DNA from: Cellvibrionales bacterium UBA1969
Lineage (GTDB): Bacteria > Pseudomonadota > Gammaproteobacteria > Pseudomonadales > UBA7434
Assembly: GCA_002339085.1 (NCBI GenBank)
Contig: DDDX01000010.1
Coordinates: 1 to 7,237 of the forward strand
Direction of reading: 5' to 3'
Length of the DNA: 7,237 bases
Every line of letters starts with the position of its first letter. The first letter of the stretch is position 1. A program made the translations under genes and the position numbers. This document shows positions 1 to 6,553 of the stretch, in pieces. The notes under the pieces are model-generated. The model was not told the DNA's origin, made no database searches, and saw only the letters and a program-made list of their open reading frames with translations.

Positions 1-2528
<2,528 letters not shown>

Positions 2529-2532
<4 letters not shown>

Positions 2533-2567
2533 ACCTTACCTAATATAAGCGTATTATGATCATTATA
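2529..2567 (+). promoter_or_regulatory. Possible greA promoter with overlapping dyad
   Basis: In the 55-bp carB-greA gap, TATTAT (2552-2557) matches the sigma-70 -10 consensus at 5 of 6 positions. It lies 17 bp after TTAAAC (2529-2534), a poor -35 that overlaps the carB stop codon. The -10 is part of a 16-bp AT-rich dyad, TATtATGATCATtATA (2552-2567), with one mismatched pair. This could give greA transcription independent of carAB, but read-through from carB is equally possible. AT-rich gaps often give such matches by chance. Confidence 0.25.
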
Positions 2568-2587
2568 TCATTGGCGAGAGCGCTATT

Positions 2588-3067
2588 ATGAATCGAGTTC
2601 CTATGACGGTCGCCGGTGAGGCGGCATTAAAAGCTGAACTAGATCAACTCAAACGGGTTCAGCGACCGGCTATTGTTAAGGCGATTGCAGAAGCACGCGA
2701 ACACGGCGATCTAAAAGAGAATGCTGAATACCATGCGGCGCGTGAGCAGCAGGGTTTTTGTGAGGGCAGGATTCAAGAAATTGAAGGTAAATTGGCTGAA
2801 TCCGTTGTGATTGATATCACCTCAATTCTCGTCTCAGATAAAGTCATTTTCGGCGCAACCGTGACCATCATTAACTTAGAAACAGATGAAGCGGTTAGTT
2901 ATCAGATCGTTGGTGAAGATGAAGCCGATGTTAAACAGGAAAAAATTTCCGTTACTTCGCCGCTAGCTCGCGCTTTGGTTGGTAAGGAAGTGGGCGAGAC
3001 GGTGGTGGTCAAGACCCCAAGCGGTGACGTAGAATACGAAATTGATACGGTCGAACATCTTGCCTAG
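2588..3067 (+). CDS. greA: Transcription elongation factor GreA
   Basis: GreA enters the secondary channel of RNA polymerase and stimulates cleavage of backtracked RNA, rescuing stalled complexes. The product is 159 residues, against 158 in E. coli, and matches it almost end to end. The N-terminal coiled coil spans about residues 1-75 and carries the tip motif AREHGDLKENAEYHAAREQQ with the acidic residues D41 and E44 that position the catalytic metal. The C-terminal FKBP-like domain (about 80-157) includes VIFGATVTI and SPLARALVGKEVG. The ATG at 2588 is preceded by a purine-rich GGCGAGAG Shine-Dalgarno-like stretch (2573-2580), and the N-terminus MNRVPMT aligns with the family. It lies 55 bp after carB on the same strand, so co-transcription with carB is likely, and a hairpin with a T tract follows it. 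Nothing is unusual in the protein. Confidence 0.98.
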   Translation: MNRVPMTVAGEAALKAELDQLKRVQRPAIVKAIAEAREHGDLKENAEYHAAREQQGFCEGRIQEIEGKLAESVVIDITSILVSDKVIFGATVTIINLETDEAVSYQIVGEDEADVKQEKISVTSPLARALVGKEVGETVVVKTPSGDVEYEIDTVEHLA

Positions 3068-3085
3068 CTCTTTTTATTACACTTC

Positions 3086-3135
3086 AAAACACTCACTTAA
3101 TGATGCTAACTCAGTGTTTTTGCCAGTTTTTTTTT
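3086..3135 (+). terminator. Probable rho-independent terminator of greA
   Basis: The arms AAAACACT (3086-3093) and AGTGTTTT (3113-3120) are perfect complements around an imperfectly paired interior (TTA 3097-3099 with TAA 3107-3109). The second arm runs into TTTTT (3117-3121), and a further run of nine T follows at 3127-3135. It begins 18 bp after the greA stop. The stem is AT-rich and the loop is long, so it is a moderate rather than a strong terminator. Confidence 0.55.
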
Positions 3136-3150
3136 ACCCTTCAAAATGAT

Positions 3151-3172
3151 TATGGAAATTTTAATTGCCATA
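3151..3172. repeat. Near-perfect 22-bp palindrome upstream of lipoprotein gene
   Basis: The left half TATGGaAATT and the right half AATTgCCATA are mirror complements about a central TT. Only the central pair and one A/G pair (3156/3167) fail to match. The size and AT-rich centre are those of an operator for a dimeric DNA-binding protein, but no regulator is identified. It follows the greA terminator T tract by 15 bp and starts 161 bp before the lipoprotein ATG. It could instead be a chance AT-rich dyad. Confidence 0.45.
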
Positions 3173-3184
3173 CCTCTAAGATTT

Positions 3185-3217
3185 GTATCAAACTGTATCA
3201 ATGGTAACTTTTGATAC
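3185..3217. repeat. Three GTATCAA heptamers, two direct and one inverted
   Basis: GTATCAA occurs at 3185-3191 and 3195-3201, a start-to-start spacing of exactly 10 bp (about one helical turn), and inverted as TTGATAC at 3211-3217. The outer copies extend to perfect 8-bp arms (GTATCAAA / TTTGATAC). Same-face spacing plus an inverted copy suggests a cooperative protein-binding site near the lipoprotein promoter. No known regulator is recognised. The inverted copy also looks like a weak -35 element, but no convincing -10 follows at the right distance. Confidence 0.45.
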
Positions 3218-3227
3218 TCGCGGTTAC

Positions 3228-3255
3228 GGCTCTAAGCGTGCTTACGCTTGAAGCC
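3228..3255 (+). other. Strong stem-loop before the lipoprotein gene
   Basis: GGCT (3228-3231) pairs with AGCC (3252-3255) and AAGCGT (3234-3239) with ACGCTT (3244-3249). They are joined by a C/A mismatch and a G-U pair, with the 4-nt loop GCTT, making a 12-position stem with 11 pairs if the wobble is counted. No T run follows on either strand, so it is not a typical rho-independent terminator. It ends 56 bp before the lipoprotein ATG and could be a leader hairpin or an operator. A TATATT (3262-3267) just after it resembles a -10 but lacks a good -35. Confidence 0.5.
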
Positions 3256-3299
3256 ATACGCTATATTGTTACAGAATATGCCCTAATAAACTTAATAAA

Positions 3300-3306
3300 T
3301 TGAGGG
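3300..3306 (+). promoter_or_regulatory. Ribosome binding site that decides the lipoprotein start
   Basis: TTGAGGG ends five bases before the ATG at 3312. The TTG of this same element (3300) is an in-frame alternative start, but using it would put the Shine-Dalgarno core GAGGG inside the coding region, so the ATG is much more likely. Confidence 0.7.
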
Positions 3307-3311
3307 CCAAA

Positions 3312-5219
3312 ATGCCTAAACAACTTGACAGTAAAGGACGTCTTATCTTATTGAAAAACTTACCACAATGGCTTTTAGTGGGACTGTATATTTCTGCTAT
3401 TTTGGGTTGTGGTCATGGTATCGATAGTTCTGAGGGCGAGGCGGTTGATTCCACGATTGACGTTATGGGGGTTGATGGCCCATTAGCGAATGCAGACATT
3501 GCGCTATATAAATTACAAGATTATTTAGACACTTCAGTTAACCCTTATTCGGGTGTAATGCTTATACCTAAAACTGATGGCTTAGCAGCGGTCGCTACTG
3601 GCCGCTCTGACGACTTGGGGTTTGTCTCTGACCTGGTATTGAGCACTGACTCTAATGGTCCCTTCTTATTAGAGGTTAGTACTAATGCTGATACCATTGA
3701 CCTCACCACCAATGATATACCAGTGATTGACACGGTTAGAACAATTATTAAAGAAAGTGAATATACTGGTGAGCAATTGCGCTTTTATGCGAGCGCATTG
3801 ACAACCTTGGCGGTGGATAGGGCAGTGGCGTTAAGCCCAGCCGTGTCACGTTATTCCGATCTTAATCAGTATCATTTTACTCTTGCTGATGCGGTGCTAG
3901 CTAGCGGTCAGGTGTGGACGATAAAGCTTGGTGAAGCAGAATTGACTTACACAACCACTGAGGGAAATACGGCCGATGACGTGGGTAATGCATTGCAGTC
4001 AGAGGCAGGAGATTGGAGAGTTCAATACGTTGTCAGCAATAATCAATTAACTGTCAAAGACTTTCCTCAAAACGGCGTATCATTATCTTATGTTGAGCCT
4101 GATGCGAATGCTGATGCTACGATCGATATTCCCGCGAATGCTTTTGCTTCAGGCGGGCCTATTTTTAGTAAAAGTATCATTACTGTTCAAAATAATCGCG
4201 AAGTGGCGGCCAGTGCGGTACAAGCAGTCTATGGTTTTGGTTTGCTTGAAAATGTGAACCTATTCAGCACCTCACCAGTATTTGATGAAAGCACCGCAAC
4301 AGCGGAAGCGCAATCGGCTGCCGCAGCTTATCGTGCGGCATTAGAAACGTTGGCAGTTGTTGTAGAGACGGTTGCAATTAACACCAATGAAGATGCGGCT
4401 ACCGTTGTGCAGACGTTATTCAGCGATTTTGTTGATAATGGTATTAATAATGATGCGGCTATTTTCAGTGAGGTCGAAGTGGCGGTAGCAACCGATCTTG
4501 ATAACGCCAGTTCATCGTATCTTGCTACGCGCTTAAGCGGTCAGTTGATCAAAGCTACTATGGATGGTGAGTTGGGCGATATATCAACTTGGATAGATGA
4601 TGTGAATTGGGTCGCCCCGCTTTACGGGAGTCCTGATTCAGACAATGACGGCGACGCAAATGATGTAGATCCATCACCTCAAAACCCTGTTCAATACATT
4701 GAAACTCCATTGATTTTTAATTTTATTCCAACCGTTAATCAATTTGGCCAAAATATTTTAACTTTTATTGATGGCGATTTTACTCTCACAGTGACTTCGG
4801 AGGTCTTGACTAGTGGTGAGGCGGGTAAATTATCAAAACAAAAGATCTATGGTCTTGGTGTAAAAACGCCAGATTTACCTAATTCAGGTAATAACGATTG
4901 GAAGATAAATGTTGGTGAACAGGTCAATTTTGCTTTGACCAATAATTCTGGCACAGCTATTCCTTTTAAAGATATTAAGTTTTCTGTGCCAGGCTTTCCT
5001 GCTTTTAATGTTGAAACTGATGAGGCAAATTTAATCATCAATGGAAATACTTATACATTTAATGGGCGCAACGGGAGTGGTGCTCGTGAAATTGATGAAA
5101 CCAGTGTGGTTGAGGGAGCTTCAGGTTGGGGGAGTGAGGAAGCTACCAGCTTCTCATTAACACCACTATCAGGCCCAATAAGGTTTACTGAAATTAATAT
5201 TATCGCATTGTCTGAATAA
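3312..5219 (+). CDS. Putative multidomain surface lipoprotein, function unknown
   Basis: A 635-residue protein that I do not recognise as a named family. The N-terminus has basic residues, a hydrophobic stretch (about 20-32) and a lipobox-like ILGC with Cys33. Leu at -2 is atypical, and Gly at +2 would predict the outer membrane. About 45-70 (DVMGVDGPLANADIALYKL) looks like an Ig/carboxypeptidase-regulatory-type beta fold. A helical segment with ALTTLAVDRAV (about 160) seems to resume near AVQAVYGFGLLENVNLF (about 300) and run to about 400. Between them, about 185-275, lies a beta domain with VWTIKLGEAELTYTTTEGNTADDV, resembling repeats found in large bacterial adhesins. PDSDNDGDANDVDP (441-454) is a calcium-loop motif of thrombospondin-type-3 style. 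The C-terminal 180 residues are beta-rich (YGLGVKTP..., NVGEQVNFAL), resembling domains in secreted exoproteins. No enzyme motif is seen. Its 3' part is AT-rich. A cell-surface or matrix role is inference. It probably forms its own transcription unit. Confidence 0.85.
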   Translation: MPKQLDSKGRLILLKNLPQWLLVGLYISAILGCGHGIDSSEGEAVDSTIDVMGVDGPLANADIALYKLQDYLDTSVNPYSGVMLIPKTDGLAAVATGRSDDLGFVSDLVLSTDSNGPFLLEVSTNADTIDLTTNDIPVIDTVRTIIKESEYTGEQLRFYASALTTLAVDRAVALSPAVSRYSDLNQYHFTLADAVLASGQVWTIKLGEAELTYTTTEGNTADDVGNALQSEAGDWRVQYVVSNNQLTVKDFPQNGVSLSYVEPDANADATIDIPANAFASGGPIFSKSIITVQNNREVAASAVQAVYGFGLLENVNLFSTSPVFDESTATAEAQSAAAAYRAALETLAVVVETVAINTNEDAATVVQTLFSDFVDNGINNDAAIFSEVEVAVATDLDNASSSYLATRLSGQLIKATMDGELGDISTWIDDVNWVAPLYGSPDSDNDGDANDVDPSPQNPVQYIETPLIFNFIPTVNQFGQNILTFIDGDFTLTVTSEVLTSGEAGKLSKQKIYGLGVKTPDLPNSGNNDWKINVGEQVNFALTNNSGTAIPFKDIKFSVPGFPAFNVETDEANLIINGNTYTFNGRNGSGAREIDETSVVEGASGWGSEEATSFSLTPLSGPIRFTEINIIALSE

Positions 5220-5230
5220 ATTGGTATTCT

Positions 5231-5566
5231 TCAGTGGTCGAGTAAATTCGATAATTTAGGGTTCGGTTGGGCCGCAGGTCGTATTATTAGTGCCATGTGG
5301 CCAATGGCTTGAACTACTGTCGCTCCGGTCTGTTCAGACAGTTGTGCGAGAGTCGCAGCTTTGTCTTCTACCTGCAGTTTAATTTTTATCAATTCATGAT
5401 CATCTAGGGCGCGATTAAGCTCTTTCAGCACGTTTTCAGATAAGCCTTTACCTGCAATGGTAACGACCGGCTTTAATTCATGGCCCAATTGACGCAGGTA
5501 TTTTTTCCGCTCAGCAGTGAGCGAGGCTGTTTTATTGTGTAAAGCAGAGGTGTTTTTGCTGGGCAT
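5231..5566 (-). CDS. yhbY: YhbY family CRM-domain RNA-binding protein (50S assembly)
   Basis: YhbY is a small cytoplasmic CRM-domain protein that binds pre-50S ribosomal particles. From the ATG at 5566 the product is 111 residues, slightly longer than E. coli's 97. The CRM domain covers about residues 17-97. It includes ERKKYLRQLGHELKPVVTIAGKG, the loop GKGLSENV (39-46, equivalent to the CRM GxxG loop), the conserved DDHELIKIKL (55-64) and GATVVQAIGHMALIIRP (81-97). The tail PNPKLSN resembles pseudomonad homologues. A GTG at 5599 would add 11 residues (VYSIFTDKDRL), but these look unlike family N-termini and neither start has a clear Shine-Dalgarno. The ATG is preferred for length. The gene is convergent with the lipoprotein gene (11-bp gap) and divergent from rlmE, the usual yhbY orientation in Gammaproteobacteria. 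Confidence 0.95.
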   Translation of the reverse strand: MPSKNTSALHNKTASLTAERKKYLRQLGHELKPVVTIAGKGLSENVLKELNRALDDHELIKIKLQVEDKAATLAQLSEQTGATVVQAIGHMALIIRPAAQPNPKLSNLLDH

Positions 5567-5596
5567 TAGGCGGTCTTTGTCAGTAAAAATCGAATA

Positions 5597-5610
5597 CACG
5601 GCTAGCCGTG
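5597..5610. repeat. Perfect 14-bp palindrome in the yhbY-rlmE divergent region
   Basis: CACGGCTAGCCGTG is fully self-complementary. It sits 30 bp upstream of the preferred yhbY ATG and overlaps the alternative GTG start. Downstream of the candidate yhbY -10 (5624-5629, minus strand) it would be transcribed into the yhbY leader, where it could fold as a 5-bp hairpin with a CUAG loop. As DNA it has the form of a repressor operator. No protein is identified for it. Confidence 0.5.
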
Positions 5611-5623
5611 CAGTAAGGGCACT

Positions 5624-5629
5624 ATTCTA
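5624..5629 (-). promoter_or_regulatory. Candidate -10 element for yhbY
   Basis: Read on the minus strand the bases are TAGAAT, 5 of 6 to the sigma-70 -10 consensus, 57 bp before the preferred yhbY ATG. The hexamer 17 bp upstream (GGGGTT) is a poor -35. A second -10-like TACAAT lies slightly further upstream (5636-5641), also without a good -35. Confidence 0.3.
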
Positions 5630-5673
5630 GCGCGGATTGTACCAAAACCCCAGACTAATTGAGTCTCGATTGG

Positions 5674-5704
5674 CTGGCACAGAGCAACGCCCAACTGCTA
5701 AAAT
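5674..5704 (+). promoter_or_regulatory. Weak candidate promoter for rlmE
   Basis: TAAAAT (5699-5704) is 5 of 6 to the -10 consensus and lies 37 bp before the rlmE ATG. CTGGCA (5674-5679) matches the -35 at 4 of 6, but the 19-bp spacer is long. I looked for a heat-shock (sigma-32) promoter here, as known upstream of rlmE-ftsH in E. coli, and did not see one. Confidence 0.25.
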
Positions 5705-5741
5705 GTCCCTTTACTTTTTACCGCCCGAATGGAACCCTCGA

Positions 5742-6383
5742 ATGGCCAAGAGTCGATCAAAAAGCAGTGGTAAATGGCTGCGCGAACATTTTGATGATTA
5801 TTATGTCAAAGAAGCTCAGCGCTTGGGTTTGCGCTCGCGAGCCGCTTTTAAGTTAATGGAGATTCAGGCCAAAGACCGGCTTATCAAGCCCGGTATGACT
5901 GTGGTTGATTTGGGTTCGGCGCCGGGCGGTTGGTCTGAATATGCTCGCAAGGAAGTGGGTCGAAAAGGCCGAGTGATTGCCTCTGATATTCTCATGATGG
6001 ACAGTTTGGCCGGTGTCGAGTTTATTCAGGGCGATTTCACCGAAGAGGTGGTATTTAACCAGTTAATGGACTTAATCGGACCTGATGAGGCAGACCTTGT
6101 AATTTCAGATATGGCCCCCAACATTAGTGGTGTAACGGCGATTGATCAGCCTAAAGGTATGTATTTGGCTGAATTAGCCCTCGATATGGCTAAACAGGCA
6201 TTAAAACCCGGTGGCAGCATCATTTTTAAGGTTTTTCAAGGCGAGGGTTTTGAGCAGTTATTGGCTGAAATGCGCCCCTGTTTTGCCAAAGTGGTGACCC
6301 GAAAGCCGGCCGCTTCGCGACCGCGATCAAGAGAAGTCTATTTGGTTGCAAAAGCGTATAAACAGTTAATGACCGCGAATTAA
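5742..6383 (+). CDS. rlmE: 23S rRNA (uridine2552-2'-O)-methyltransferase RlmE
   Basis: RlmE (FtsJ/RrmJ) uses S-adenosylmethionine to methylate the 2'-O of U2552 in the A loop of 23S rRNA, a late step in 50S maturation. The 213-residue product compares with 209 in E. coli. It shows the N-terminal RNA-binding segment KWLREHFDDYYVKEAQ, LRSRAAFKL with catalytic K37, SAM motif I VDLGSAPGGW (55-64), SDMAPN with D123, FKVFQGEGFE with K163, and SREVY with E198, completing the K-D-K-E tetrad. The ATG at 5742 is chosen because MAKSRSKSSGKW aligns with the E. coli start. The frame opens further to a TTG at 5637, and an internal ATG lies at 5703, but the extra residues resemble nothing in the family. The Shine-Dalgarno is weak (TGGA at 5730-5733, 8 bp away). 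It is divergent from yhbY and upstream of ftsH, as in E. coli. Confidence 0.97.
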   Translation: MAKSRSKSSGKWLREHFDDYYVKEAQRLGLRSRAAFKLMEIQAKDRLIKPGMTVVDLGSAPGGWSEYARKEVGRKGRVIASDILMMDSLAGVEFIQGDFTEEVVFNQLMDLIGPDEADLVISDMAPNISGVTAIDQPKGMYLAELALDMAKQALKPGGSIIFKVFQGEGFEQLLAEMRPCFAKVVTRKPAASRPRSREVYLVAKAYKQLMTAN

Positions 6384-6408
6384 TCGATAATTGCCGCGGT
6401 TTATCTTG
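6372..6408 (+). terminator. Terminator-like hairpin overlapping the rlmE stop codon
   Basis: ACCGCG (6372-6377) pairs with CGCGGT (6395-6400) and AATTA (6378-6382) with TAATT (6388-6392). There is a two-base GC bulge and a 5-nt loop, giving eleven pairs, followed by TTATCTT. The left arm contains the last rlmE codons and part of its TAA stop. It could reduce read-through into ftsH; the T tract is interrupted, so termination may be partial. Confidence 0.5.
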
Positions 6409-6428
6409 TGGCTGGTCACAGCCTATTA

Positions 6429-6457
6429 TTGGCAGTTTTGTTGATTTGGTGTAGGCT
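6429..6457 (+). promoter_or_regulatory. Candidate sigma-70 promoter for ftsH
   Basis: TTGGCA (6429-6434) is 5 of 6 to the -35 consensus and is followed after exactly 17 bp by TAGGCT (6452-6457), a weaker -10 (3 of 6). Transcription would start near 6464, leaving a leader of about 90 nt before the ftsH ATG. Together with the hairpin at the end of rlmE this suggests ftsH is at least partly expressed independently of rlmE. Confidence 0.4.
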
Positions 6458-6493
6458 AGAGCTTGCCTTTTGATCGATTTATAACGTTAGCGA

Positions 6494-6534
6494 CCCCGCA
6501 GGGAAGCAGTCTTCTCGGTCCTGTCGAATCGGAC
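6494..6534 (+). other. Structured leader of ftsH with three small hairpins
   Basis: Three short stems lie in tandem between the candidate promoter and the Shine-Dalgarno. They are CCC/GGG (6494-6496 with 6501-6503, loop CGCA), GAAG/CTTC (6503-6506 with 6511-6514, loop CAGT; it shares G6503 with the first) and GTCC/GGAC (6518-6521 with 6531-6534, 9-nt loop). The segment is more GC-rich than its surroundings. It matches no riboswitch or thermometer class I can recognise. The stems are short and may be coincidental. Confidence 0.35.
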
Positions 6535-6553
6535 GATTGAATGAGGAAAATTC

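Noticed and set aside
3247..3287. CTTGAAG and CCCTAAT as a possible heat-shock (sigma-32) promoter for the lipoprotein gene
   Set aside because: The two elements are about 27 bp apart, far more than sigma-32 promoters allow.
3300..3311. TTG start for the lipoprotein gene, adding four residues
   Set aside because: The TTG is part of the Shine-Dalgarno stretch for the ATG at 3312.
3068..3311. Possible insertion-sequence or attachment-site boundary
   Set aside because: No transposase or integrase fragment, no tRNA end, and no matching direct repeat was found on the far side of the lipoprotein gene by eye.
5675..5684. TGGCAC resembling a sigma-54 -24 element upstream of rlmE
   Set aside because: The required GC-type -12 element (TTGC) is absent at the correct spacing; AACG is found instead.
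5637..5741. N-terminal extension of RlmE from a TTG
   Set aside because: The 35 extra residues have no counterpart in the family, and the ATG at 5742 gives the expected length and N-terminus.
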